A stretch of 35,285 bases of DNA from Candidatus Heimdallarchaeota archaeon LC_3 (lineage in GTDB: Archaea > Asgardarchaeota > Heimdallarchaeia > Hodarchaeales > LC-3). The stretch covers positions 1 to 35,285 of the forward strand of contig MDVS01000073.1 in assembly GCA_001940645.1 (NCBI GenBank). The letters run 5' to 3'. Below, one piece after another: positions 1-7,656 of this stretch. Every line of letters begins with the position of its first letter. The stretch's first letter is position 1. The notes beneath the pieces are model-generated. The model was not told where the DNA came from. It searched no databases and saw only the letters and a list, made by a program, of their open reading frames with translations. A program made the translations under genes and the position numbers.

Positions 1-48
1 TTGAATTGATAATTGTTTACCGAAAAAGAAAACTGGTAGGTATTAAAT

Positions 49-234
49 ATGAATGTTGATGACATAGGAAATGTTGATAAATTTGAAAATACTGAACCAA
101 TGGCCCTTATAATCAACTTTTTCTTTGTATTACTATTGGGACTTTCCTATTTCTATTTGGTAAAAGACAATTTTAATACTGCTAAAAATTTAGACACTGC
201 TTTAGTTACAAGCAATACCAAGCGTAATCAATAA
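49..234 (+). CDS. small single-span membrane protein, unknown
   Basis: This 61-residue ORF has an acidic N-terminus, one hydrophobic segment at about residues 18-37, and a polar, Lys/Arg/Asn-rich tail, which suggests one membrane span. I do not recognise a family. A purine-rich GGTAGG lies about 10 nt before the ATG. Its 3' end overlaps the convergent vapC-like gene by a few bases. It could be the remnant of a longer membrane protein, because the sequence upstream lies at the window edge. Confidence 0.4.
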   Translation: MNVDDIGNVDKFENTEPMALIINFFFVLLLGLSYFYLVKDNFNTAKNLDTALVTSNTKRNQ

Positions 235-620
235 TCCAATTTAATTGAATGGATTGCTTTCACCTTATCAAATCCTGATTCAGTAGTGAGTATTGTGGCT
301 TTTCTTTTCATCGCTACACTCCCTAGGGTACAATCAGCCAATGAAAGATTATTATTACTTAATTTTATGGATCCTATTGAGAAAATATCATCCTCCTCCA
401 TAACTTCTTCAATTAATTTAGAATTTCTTAATGCAACAATTCTTATTTGGGCTATTTCTTTTCCCAACTTTTCTGTAGTTTTATAGTAAAATTCTGCAAG
501 AATTAACCTCGGAACGTAGCCAGTTATTTGATTTTGGCTGATTTTTTTCATATAATCCTTGGCTTGAGCGTGATCAGCAAAAAAAAGGGTAATAGCACCA
601 GTATCCCAAACAATATCCAC
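228..620 (-). CDS. vapC: PIN-domain ribonuclease toxin (VapC-like)
   Basis: A 130-residue PIN domain, the usual size for VapC toxins. The acidic residues expected to bind Mg2+/Mn2+ are visible: D6 in the opening strand (VWDTGAI), E43 (LAEFYYKT), D96 (SLADCTL), and E114/D118 near the C-terminus (TTESGFD). VapC proteins are known to cleave structured RNA, often tRNA, when released from their antitoxin. The start is GTG. The gene begins 16 nt after the stop of the AbrB-type gene upstream on the same strand, the normal antitoxin-toxin order. All active-site residues are present, so it looks intact. Confidence 0.88.
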   Translation of the reverse strand: MDIVWDTGAITLFFADHAQAKDYMKKISQNQITGYVPRLILAEFYYKTTEKLGKEIAQIRIVALRNSKLIEEVMEEDDIFSIGSIKLSNNNLSLADCTLGSVAMKRKATILTTESGFDKVKAIHSIKLDY

Positions 621-636
621 AATAAGCCCTTATCCC

Positions 637-867
637 TTAACCCCAGTATTCGTTCTCACGGTCATTGCGAATTTCTTTAATTGTTTCCATTGCTAAATCA
701 TATTCTTTTGGATTAGTCAAATCTAAAATATTCTTGATGGGAACAATCATAATACCATCAGGAGTTTCAATAAAACTGACACTATCACCGGCCTTTATAT
801 CCAATTTTTTACGTAATTCTGCAGGAATATTAATCATTCCATTTTTAGTAATTTTAGCTTTTATCAT
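637..867 (-). CDS. vapB: AbrB/MazE-type antitoxin (VapB-like)
   Basis: A 76-residue protein with an N-terminal swapped-hairpin AbrB fold: KITKNGMINIPAELRKKL is the classic DNA-binding motif and is followed by a second strand (GDSVSFIETPDGIMIVPI). The charged tail (about residues 45-76) is where VapB antitoxins usually grip and inhibit the PIN toxin. It lies directly upstream of the PIN gene, so the two form a toxin-antitoxin operon. Such antitoxins normally bind their own promoter. A TATA-like box (about 891-899) sits about 28 nt before the ATG and suggests a nearly leaderless transcript. Confidence 0.88.
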   Translation of the reverse strand: MIKAKITKNGMINIPAELRKKLDIKAGDSVSFIETPDGIMIVPIKNILDLTNPKEYDLAMETIKEIRNDRENEYWG

Positions 868-890
868 GAAATTAATAAAAACACAATGAG

Positions 891-899
891 TATAATAAC
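891..899 (-). promoter_or_regulatory. TATA-like box of the vapBC operon
   Basis: On the minus strand GTTATTATA is centred about 28 nt before the vapB ATG. This fits the usual archaeal distance from TATA box to transcription start if the transcript is leaderless. It is the region where VapB autorepression would be expected. Confidence 0.4.
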
Positions 900-960
900 T
901 TTTCCATGAATTTATTAAGTAGAAATTCTCGAATCTAACTTATTAAGCTGGATATGGCAA

Positions 961-1011
961 ATGTTTGATGAAAGACTAAAAGAATATTTAGGGAAAGATT
1001 TCGGAAGATAA
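961..1011 (+). pseudogene. 5' remnant of the small MFDERL protein family
   Basis: The first 13 codons (MFDERLKEYLGKD plus F) match the start of the intact 87-residue gene at 8944, and about 30 nt of upstream DNA (926-951) also match that gene's upstream block (8910-8935). After the shared ATTTCG the frame runs into repeat R1 and stops at once (GGA AGA TAA). This is a gene start fused to a dispersed repeat, not a functional gene. Confidence 0.6.
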
Positions 1012-1232
1012 TCCTAGTGTAGGATATAAACCAGAAATCAATCTCATGAATATCAAGCCCGTTGACAAAAAAATTGACCAAACACTCATTCTCAAAAAAC
1101 CAGTGAGTCAATGGGTTGCAATAAGGTCAAAATAAAGATACACTCACAATAAAGCACATTAAATCGGTTCACATAACCCACTAGTAGATGAACCTAACTT
1201 TTTTAGTAGATTGGTGAATAAGACTGGATTTC
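1004..1232 (+). repeat. dispersed repeat R1 (3' half only)
   Basis: Matches the 3' half of the full-length repeat at 11855-12268. It starts at ATTTCGGAAGATAATCCTAG and contains the conserved stretches AGGATATAAACC, TATCAAGCCCGTTGA, AAAAAACCAGTGAGTCAAT and GAACCTAACTTTTTTAGTAG. The 5' half is absent and is replaced by the start of a small protein gene; the junction falls at ATTTCG. From the end of this copy to the gene at 1366 I see nothing else. Confidence 0.75.
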
Positions 1233-1365
1233 CAATAATAGTCAATAAATTTCTTTATTAAATATACTTCGAAAACTCGAACTACTATATCACTTTTTAA
1301 ATCCTATCCTTTACTTCTAGATCATCATTTGATTTAACATTTAGTGGTAGAAGGTAGTAGATCCA

Positions 1366-3177
1366 TTGAAAAAATCCTACTTAAATAGATTGAAAATTAA
1401 TTTCATAATGATATTTTTTATATTTTTTTTATTGATAATAGATTCAAATCCGAGTTTTTCTAATATTACTATGAAACCTGAAAATGATTCTAATTTTTCT
1501 CTTCGTAATCCAATTAGAATTAATAACAATATTGAAATGGAAAATGCAGGATTTTCTGGTACGGGAACGGAAATAGATCCTTTTATCATTGAAGGATTCA
1601 AAATTATTGATAATTATACTCGGAATTTAATTGATCTTAGAAATGTAAATCATCATGTTTTAATAAAAAATAATTTTCTTTCTGGTACTAATTTTTATGG
1701 GATTGCTCTTTTTGAATCACCAAACTGTAAAATCATTAACAATACTATTTCTAATGCAGGATGGTTAGCTATCAATGTAAGAACGTCACATAATACTATA
1801 GTTGAAAAAAATAATATTTTTAATGTTGGTACGGGAGGAATTGAGATAAAAAATGCTCAAAATGTTACATTCAAGGATAATACCATCAGAGATTCACCCG
1901 GATTTGGTATAAAACTTGATAGTGCACAAAATATCATAATTGAAAACAATTTAATTACTAATACATCTCTCCAAGGAATTGAAATCGAATCGATTGCTTC
2001 TATTACTTCTAATTCATTAATAAGTAATAATTCTTTATTTAAAACCGGAGGAATCAATCTTAAAGGGAATCAACTTAAAGTAGTAAACAATATAATTAAT
2101 TCTCCCGGCGCAGAACCAATTCTTTGGATTGATTCAGGATTTCATAATAACACTATTAGCAATAATTTTATCACTGCTCAACAAGGAATATTTTCTGATC
2201 AATCTCATAATAATCAGATATATGGTAATTTCTTTAATACTACTGCAAACAGTTTGTCATTAAGTTCTAGCATAAATAATAGTATTATGAACAACTATTT
2301 AACGGGATCTATTAGTCTATATAACATAAATTCAAGTCTTGTTAAACAAAATATTATTATAGAACCTGAAAGTCCCGGTTTACAGTTGTATTTTTCCAGT
2401 GATAATCTTCTTGAAGCTAATATAGTATTCAATTCTAGTGAATCTGGTTTATTAATAGATCATGGTGATTTATCTACGAGAAAGTCATTAGATAACACAA
2501 TCAAGAATAATTTATTTGCTAATAATTCCTACCATGGAGTAGACTTAAGGTTAGGAGCAGAAAATAATACAATTAAGTTTAATGATATAGTTTTTAACAA
2601 TATAGATTTTTCTTCAAATCAAGGATACGATGACGGAGAAGGTAATTTATTTGACCAAAATTACTGGGGACCAAATCTTTTAACGGTAACGTTAGAGGGT
2701 TCTATTAACAATAAAGATCTAAATCCAACAACTAGCTTTTTTCATATTATACAAACTATAATTAGCATTACAGACACAGATGATGATTTTGTTACCCTAA
2801 ATTGGGAATCTGGATTAGCAGAGTACTATAATGGAACTTATGAATTATATTACTCTACTGATCAAGGAATAAATTGGTTATATATTGGATCCGAGCCTAA
2901 TTTTGGATATGTCTTTGATGCGACTAGTTTTGCCAATAAAACACAATTATCATTTAAACTACGCGTTAGTGATGTTCTAGGGTTTTATTATGAGATTGAG
3001 TTAATAGATGGTCATACAGTGTTCCGCTTAGGAAGTAAAATCAGTGAGACAACCCAAGATAATGTTACTACTACAACCCAAGATAATGTTACTACTAACT
3101 CATTAGATATGTTATTCATTTTTATTGGTCTTATAACAATCTTAATTATCAAAAAAAAGATAAAAAAAGGTTTTTAG
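1366..3177 (+). CDS. membrane-anchored parallel beta-helix surface protein (NosD/PbH1-type)
   Basis: A secreted protein of about 603 residues. A signal peptide is visible (basic MKKSYLNRLKI followed by a hydrophobic stretch to about residue 28). The next section has the GTGTEIDPFIIEGF pattern that commonly opens archaeal PbH1 proteins. Residues about 85-430 are short repeats rich in N-N/I-N turns (KIINNTIS, VEKNNIF, FKDNTIR, IENNLI) typical of right-handed parallel beta-helices. Then come a beta-rich domain (about 455-560), a duplicated TTQDNVTT linker, one membrane span (about 582-596) and a Lys-rich cytosolic tail. PbH1 proteins often bind or cleave carbohydrate; no catalytic residues can be assigned here. 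The TTG start is chosen because it includes the basic part of the signal peptide; the next ATG is 14 codons downstream. Confidence 0.85.
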   Translation: MKKSYLNRLKINFIMIFFIFFLLIIDSNPSFSNITMKPENDSNFSLRNPIRINNNIEMENAGFSGTGTEIDPFIIEGFKIIDNYTRNLIDLRNVNHHVLIKNNFLSGTNFYGIALFESPNCKIINNTISNAGWLAINVRTSHNTIVEKNNIFNVGTGGIEIKNAQNVTFKDNTIRDSPGFGIKLDSAQNIIIENNLITNTSLQGIEIESIASITSNSLISNNSLFKTGGINLKGNQLKVVNNIINSPGAEPILWIDSGFHNNTISNNFITAQQGIFSDQSHNNQIYGNFFNTTANSLSLSSSINNSIMNNYLTGSISLYNINSSLVKQNIIIEPESPGLQLYFSSDNLLEANIVFNSSESGLLIDHGDLSTRKSLDNTIKNNLFANNSYHGVDLRLGAENNTIKFNDIVFNNIDFSSNQGYDDGEGNLFDQNYWGPNLLTVTLEGSINNKDLNPTTSFFHIIQTIISITDTDDDFVTLNWESGLAEYYNGTYELYYSTDQGINWLYIGSEPNFGYVFDATSFANKTQLSFKLRVSDVLGFYYEIELIDGHTVFRLGSKISETTQDNVTTTTQDNVTTNSLDMLFIFIGLITILIIKKKIKKGF

Positions 3178-3274
3178 AAATTTTTATAGAAACGAAAAGA
3201 ATTGTTAGAAGAAGTACAAATGCTATAAGAATCCGAAATATTGTCCATATTTTATGATCCACAAAAATTACCCC

Positions 3275-3510
3275 AAATCTCAATTAGTAAATTTATTAAA
3301 CTTTTTTACCCTATATAATGAGAGAAAAGTGTTACTCTCGTGAAAAAATCGAAAAAAAAGATAGGCAAAATCACTAAGCATCCAAACATCGTGAATAAAA
3401 ATTTGTAGTGCACAAATTTCGGAAGATAATCCTAGTATAGGATATAAACCGGAAATCAAACTCAAGAATAACAAGCCCGTTAAGGAAAAAATTGACCAAA
3501 CAATCATTAT
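3275..3510 (+). repeat. dispersed repeat R2 (internal part, both halves)
   Basis: This copy contains the end of the 5' half (CAATTAGTAAATTTATTAAA, TTTTTTACCCTATATA, GTAGTGCACAAATTTCGG) joined to the start of the 3' half (AAGATAATCCTAGTATAGGA, AAGCCCGTT, AAAAAATTGACCAAAC). It is truncated at both ends relative to R5. It shows the intact centre, with GCACAAATTTCGG running directly into AAGATAATCC. The interval between the beta-helix gene and the TPR remnant holds little else. Confidence 0.75.
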
Positions 3511-3532
3511 ATAATCTATTCATTGGTCTAAT

Positions 3533-3860
3533 TCATTGAATTTCTGTCTCATTTTCAATGATTTTCACCACTGATTCAATATAATTTTCTAAATGAGATT
3601 TTTCAACCCGTGTTCGTAGTGTTGGATTTGAATTAATTATAAGTTGCCAACTATTGAATTGTGAACTTAATACTTCTAGATCCATATTTATTTTATTCAC
3701 AATTCTTCCCATTCCCTTGTTTAGGGAATTTGTTTTTGCATTGTTTAACAGTTCCTGAGCTTTATCCATATTTCCTTCTATTAGGGCTAATTTTGCTTGG
3801 AGACGAGTTAATTCTACCATAACATGATAAGATCGTTGCTTATAAGCAATATTTTTTTGC
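3533..3860 (-). pseudogene. C-terminal fragment of a TPR protein
   Basis: The 95-residue frame starting at the ATG at 3820 aligns with the last roughly 95 residues of the full-length TPR protein at 24095-25792: QAKLALIEGN pairs with QTKLALLEGN, and the ends share a TRVEKSHLENYIE / ERIAKTKLTEYLIE pattern. Similarity runs upstream of the ATG for several residues (YHVMVEL against YPVLVNAL), so the ATG is not a natural start and the fragment is 5'-truncated. It is probably non-functional, although a short helical peptide could still be made. Confidence 0.7.
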
Positions 3861-3914
3861 TACGTACTGAAACGAAGTTTTAAATGATATTTTCAGAAAT
3901 CTTATTCATCAATT

Positions 3915-3924
3915 TTTATAAAAG
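3915..3924 (+). promoter_or_regulatory. TATA-like box for the DUF4386-like gene
   Basis: TTTATAAAAG is centred about 28 nt before the ATG at 3948, a good archaeal TATA match with spacing that predicts an almost leaderless mRNA. Confidence 0.5.
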
Positions 3925-3947
3925 AGTAAATAAAGTAAAAGAAAAAG

Positions 3948-4622
3948 ATGGGTGAATTCCTAATGAGTATCGAAATGCAATTATCTGGTTTTCTATTTCT
4001 ATTGATAATAATTATACTTATTTTTTGTGATGCACTACTTGGTCATGGAACAATTGATAACTTGAAGTCAGAAGCTAAACTGCAAAAAATCAACGAAGAT
4101 CCAAAAAAATTTGAAATAAGCTTCGTACTACTCACCACTGAGCATATTACCATAGTTGTTCTTGCAGTAATGTTGTTTATGGCATTTAGTTCATTTAACG
4201 TAATATTGGGGGTTATATGGTTTATCTTTCGAGGAGGAGAAGGCCTACTCAATATCTACGGTAAAAAAAACTACTGGGGACTTTCCAATCTAGCAAGACA
4301 ATACTCAAACGCTAGTGGTGCTGAAAAAAATGAATTAATTGATCTAGGTAGTAGTATTTTAAAAACGAAAACTTCTCTTTTCGCAATTACCCAAATTATG
4401 TTTTCCATTGGTACCCTGGCATACTCAATCTTGTTCGTTACGTATGAAACTGCTGTACCAGTAATTGTTGGGTGGTTTGGGATTGTTGCTAGCATCACCT
4501 ATGGCCTTGGTAATGGGATTCAACTTGTAAAACCTAATTTGAAAGCCCTGTGGCAAGTCGGAGGTTTATTAGTTTTGATCTTTGAACTTGTCTTAGGAAC
4601 CTGGCTATTATTTTTATCCTAG
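3948..4622 (+). CDS. polytopic membrane protein, DUF4386-like
   Basis: A 224-residue membrane protein with about six hydrophobic spans: near residues 11-30, 65-90, 140-160, 165-190 and 200-222, plus a short amphipathic one near 90-100. The C-terminal half (residues about 145-222) has the DUF4386 signature of an F-x-x-G-x-L-x-Y segment, a short loop, V-P, then W-x-G-I-x-A-S-I-x-Y-x-x-G-x-G. The central R-GGEGLLNIYG motif fits the same family. The biochemical role of DUF4386 is not established. The start is supported by a TATA-like box at the right distance. A hairpin follows the stop codon, so it is probably transcribed alone. Confidence 0.7.
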   Translation: MGEFLMSIEMQLSGFLFLLIIIILIFCDALLGHGTIDNLKSEAKLQKINEDPKKFEISFVLLTTEHITIVVLAVMLFMAFSSFNVILGVIWFIFRGGEGLLNIYGKKNYWGLSNLARQYSNASGAEKNELIDLGSSILKTKTSLFAITQIMFSIGTLAYSILFVTYETAVPVIVGWFGIVASITYGLGNGIQLVKPNLKALWQVGGLLVLIFELVLGTWLLFLS

Positions 4623-4629
4623 ATCATCT

Positions 4630-4653
4630 CTTAGAAAAGAAAGTGTTTCTAAG
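4630..4653 (+). terminator. hairpin after the DUF4386-like gene
   Basis: A perfect 8-bp inverted repeat (CTTAGAAA and TTTCTAAG, 8-nt loop) begins 8 nt after the stop codon at 4622. Archaeal termination usually depends on T-tracts, so this may instead be an mRNA 3'-end stabiliser. No strong T-tract follows immediately. Confidence 0.35.
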
Positions 4654-4935
4654 GTATTAAGTAGAACGCTGTCTAAATTATTCTCTGAATCTGAGGGATC
4701 ACTGTTAAAAAATTACCTAAGACTATCTATTCTCTTACTAAAATAGTTTCCTTCAATCTCCAATTTGATTTTCGTAAAACCAGCCTAAAATATACACATA
4801 GAGTTCATTTCTGGATTTCTTTAGGATACGTTGTAAAAAAGAATCCAAAATTTTTCTTTTTCAGAAATACCAAGAATTAGATTAATTTGTCTATTACTTT
4901 ATATTTCACATTCAGCAAATCTTTTTTTCCATTAA

Positions 4936-5058
4936 GTAAGCGAAATCGGTATAGGTTTAGCAGTTGGACTTGGTCCTGGTGTGGGAATTGGTATTTTATT
5001 ACTCAAAACAGCTTTAACGACGGGTATACATTCATTTTTAAAGAAAAATAGCTTTTGA
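4936..5058 (+). pseudogene. remnant of a glycine-rich membrane helix
   Basis: A frame open from a stop at 4933 encodes a GxGxG-rich hydrophobic helix (EIGIGLAVGLGPGVGIGILL) followed by a short basic tail (FLKKNSF) and TGA. There is no start codon. The composition is membrane-like and unlikely to arise by chance, so this is probably the end of a lost membrane protein. The rest of 4654-5175 shows no convincing gene. Confidence 0.3.
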
Positions 5059-5175
5059 ATTTTGATATTCGCATCTTTTTTAACAACCATTTTAACTCTC
5101 AACCTCTTCATAAAATACAAACAGGACAATTACCTTTAATTTTCATATATTCCCTAATATGTCCTAAATAGAAAT

Positions 5176-5634
5176 TTGAATTACAATCAGACAACTCTAC
5201 CCGAGATAATTGAAATAAGCACAATAATGCAACTAATTTTCGAGTACTTCCAAAATTTAATATTTGTGATGGTAATCACGTATGTAATTTGGAGAAGTGA
5301 TAAAAAAATACAAAATACGATAGCTTCTCATGAAGTATTAAAATTAATAGGGTTGAGTATAACAATCGGAATAGTATTTACAATCTTTAACATTTTTCTA
5401 ATGGGAATTATTCCTGTTGGAGAGATAGATAGTAGATTGCTATTACTATTAAGATTCTTACCTCTAATAATAATGTTACTAATTTTTTCGCATCATATAA
5501 GTAACTACAGCACTCAATCACTATTAGCTGTAATATTAGAAGTGGGAGTGTTAGGAATAATAACAGCAGTAACATTAACAATTGTTTTTTCTGTTATTTT
5601 GATATTTACATTCGTTTTTGGCTTGTTTATATAA
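5176..5634 (+). pseudogene. orphaned four-helix C-terminal membrane domain (paralogue fragment)
   Basis: 152 residues with four hydrophobic spans, nearly colinear with the last 140 residues of the gene at 18445-20961. Shared blocks include EYFQNLIF, VITYVIWRSDKKIQ, ASHEVLK, IGLSITIGIVFTI, HHISNYS/YHISNYS and LGIIT. The beta-propeller, first membrane span and zinc-like region of the longer relative are missing. The only start available is TTG and no promoter is obvious. Possibly a 5'-truncated duplicate; a free four-helix membrane protein cannot be excluded because the frame is fully open. Confidence 0.6.
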
Positions 5635-5729
5635 ATTTTTTTCTTTTCATAATTATGTATCAATCAATGTGAGAAGAAAATGAGAAATTAATATAGAATA
5701 TTATTTTGGTGAATTTTACTGCATAAAGT

Positions 5730-6968
5730 TCATCTCATATTTATTACTTTAGTATCAACTTTACATTCGTTCCATAGGTAATTGATTAAGGAAGAAAGGT
5801 TTGTACTCAATAAAATAATATATTTATCTCCTGCACCGCAATAAAGCATCAATTTGTCATTTATAACAATCGCACCAACAGGAAAAGTAACTGCTGGGAC
5901 ATCAATTGGAAATTCTAAATTTCCGTATAATTCATAAGGTTGAGAAGGAATATAAATCGGATATTTGGTGTCGCAGAGGACTTGAGAAGGATTATGTAAA
6001 TCTAGCAAGGCCGCACAGATTGAATAACCCCTAGGTATACTCCGAGGCAGATTGTAATTTTGTGCAATAAGTTTTTCAATTTTTCCAACAGAATGATAAA
6101 TTAATAACCAACCTTTGTATGTTTTGATTGGTGGTGGACCGGGCCCGATTTTTTCTTGTTCATGATAATAGTCTCCAGTCTCCAGAAGTACATTTTTTTT
6201 GCGTCTTTTATAAATTTCCTTCCATAAGTGAATATACTTAACAGGATCTTCTAGTTGCAATAATTCAGCGTCTAATTTCGCTATTTGTATTTGCTTATCG
6301 AATCGCGTTAATATAAAATAATCTCCCGCAATGGCTTCTGGAAAGATTACAACGTTTCTTACCTCAATATCATTCACGATCCCATGATAAGTTATAGTTT
6401 GAAAATCGGTTGTTGAATAAATTGCGATTCGATCTCCTGAAACACCTTGTAAACCTTGAAATGCTGGAACAACTTTCCCACATCCAATTAACCAATATCG
6501 ATCATTTAATTTGATTATTCGAACGTCTTCAAGTCCATAAAGAAAATCTTTATGTGTACTTCCGTCTCCTCGAATGACTCCATCATAATAGCGGTGAAAA
6601 TTGAGTCCATTATCACTAATAAGGATCCAAATCTTAGAAATATAATTTTTAAAATCAGATTTATAAACATTTAAAGATTCATCAAAAAATCTCCCCCGTT
6701 GATATTCTTTTTGAGCACGAGGAACGTGAATAATTTTATTATTGAATAAAGTAGCCCCCCCATTAAAAATAGCACCAGATCTAAGCTTACCCCCTTCAAT
6801 CCACGTCTGTTGAAGTTGAGTAGGTTTTATTATTGGATTTTCTGGATGTGAATGCAATTTAAAAATTATTTCTCCGTTATTTAGTCTTTCAATAGTTCCA
6901 TCATTGAGATTCGAAATTGTTTTGTTAAGGGGAGATACAGCAGTCATACACAGAGTGATTTTTTCCAT
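5730..6968 (-). CDS. GH130-family beta-mannoside phosphorylase/hydrolase-like enzyme
   Basis: A 412-residue five-bladed beta-propeller of the GH130 (old DUF377) family, whose members mostly phosphorolyse beta-1,2- or beta-1,4-mannosides to mannose-1-phosphate. Visible motifs: NPIIKP (44-49), GLEDVRI (145-151) with the probable catalytic acid D148, VRNVVIFPE (203-211), KIGPGPPPIKT (273-283), VTFPVGAI (360-367) and CGAGD (377-381). The usual EDPR is EDVR here and the final D-T is D-K, so substrate or mechanism may differ. No signal peptide, so cytosolic. A TTTATAA lies only about 10 nt before the annotated ATG, which would suit the ATG at codon 8 (6947) as the real, leaderless start. No transporter or mannose-phosphate gene is adjacent. 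Confidence 0.85.
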   Translation of the reverse strand: MEKITLCMTAVSPLNKTISNLNDGTIERLNNGEIIFKLHSHPENPIIKPTQLQQTWIEGGKLRSGAIFNGGATLFNNKIIHVPRAQKEYQRGRFFDESLNVYKSDFKNYISKIWILISDNGLNFHRYYDGVIRGDGSTHKDFLYGLEDVRIIKLNDRYWLIGCGKVVPAFQGLQGVSGDRIAIYSTTDFQTITYHGIVNDIEVRNVVIFPEAIAGDYFILTRFDKQIQIAKLDAELLQLEDPVKYIHLWKEIYKRRKKNVLLETGDYYHEQEKIGPGPPPIKTYKGWLLIYHSVGKIEKLIAQNYNLPRSIPRGYSICAALLDLHNPSQVLCDTKYPIYIPSQPYELYGNLEFPIDVPAVTFPVGAIVINDKLMLYCGAGDKYIILLSTNLSSLINYLWNECKVDTKVINMR

Positions 6969-7033
6969 CTCTGTTATAAATTTAACTCAGGGAGGAGAAA
7001 TAACCTACATTGTTGCCGCCTATAAATGACCCC

Positions 7034-7153
7034 CTATAGTTCAATTGAAAGAAGTCCTTTGCTCTTTTCATTCAAAAGTTTCTGATACTCTGTTAAACTC
7101 AAAAAGATTGTATAGGGTGTATTCTTAATTGGGCTATTCCATATGTTTTCAGT
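7034..7153 (-). pseudogene. C-terminal remnant of an unknown protein
   Basis: A minus-strand frame with no start codon reads through 39 protein-like codons (containing IWNSPIKNTPY and LTEYQKLLNEKSKGLLSIEL) before TAG. The residue mix looks coding, but both the upstream part and the start are gone. Family unknown. Confidence 0.25.
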
Positions 7154-7244
7154 TTATGATCGTTTATGGGAGTATAGTAGCTATTTCAGTCCATTTTTTT
7201 CATCTTTTGTTTTTAGAATTCTAACTCAGATGAAAAATTTGAAA

Positions 7245-7433
7245 AAAATGAAGTTTTTACAATATAGAATTGATTTTTCAATCATTAAATTCAATTAGTA
7301 AATTTACCAAACTTTTTTACCCTATATATTGAGGGGAAAGTGTTACTCTCTCAAAAAAATCGGAAAAAAAGAAAGGTAAATTAGTTATTACCCAAAAACC
7401 TTTGATACATATCTGTAGTGCACAAATTTCGTC
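7245..7433 (+). repeat. dispersed repeat R3 (5' half only)
   Basis: Matches the 5' half of R5: ATGAAGTTTTTA, GAATTGATTTTTCAA, TTCAATTAGTAAATTTA, TTTTTTACCCTATATATTGA, GAAAGTGTTA, and TGTAGTGCACAAATTTCG. Similarity ends exactly at ATTTCG, where R1 begins. It is followed by unrelated DNA. The missing 3' half reappears as R4 about 1.8 kb downstream in the same orientation. Confidence 0.7.
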
Positions 7434-7594
7434 AAATATTGGAACGTATTCCCTGAAACAGACTTAACTAAGTCTGAGATTGAAGAATTTAGAGGTAGAG
7501 GATCCTATTGGTACAAAGTTGGATCTTTTTCAATGCTGATATTCCTGAATCAACTTAAAGTTAAGATAACAACTAATTTGCAATTCTTTCTTTA
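7434..7594 (+). pseudogene. internal fragment of an unknown protein
   Basis: Directly after the R3 breakpoint one frame reads protein-like sequence (VKYWNVFPETDLTKSEIEEF, then RGRGSYWYKVGSFSML) for about 53 codons before TAA. There is no natural start. It is likely the leftover of a gene cut by rearrangement; family unknown. Confidence 0.3.
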
Positions 7595-7624
7595 AAGGAG
7601 GAGAGTTTTGAAAAAAACAAATGA

Positions 7625-7630
7625 TTTAAA
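7625..7630 (+). promoter_or_regulatory. TATA-like box for the D-2-hydroxyacid dehydrogenase
   Basis: TTTAAA within an A/T-rich tract is centred about 29 nt before the ATG at 7657, suitable for a leaderless transcript. Confidence 0.35.
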
Positions 7631-7656
7631 ATTGTATTTAACTTTGATTTTTAAGA

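Noticed and set aside
4932..5129. A 65-aa minus-strand ORF.
   Set aside because: The plus strand of the same stretch gives a more believable glycine-rich membrane helix; the minus frame has a Pro-rich random look.
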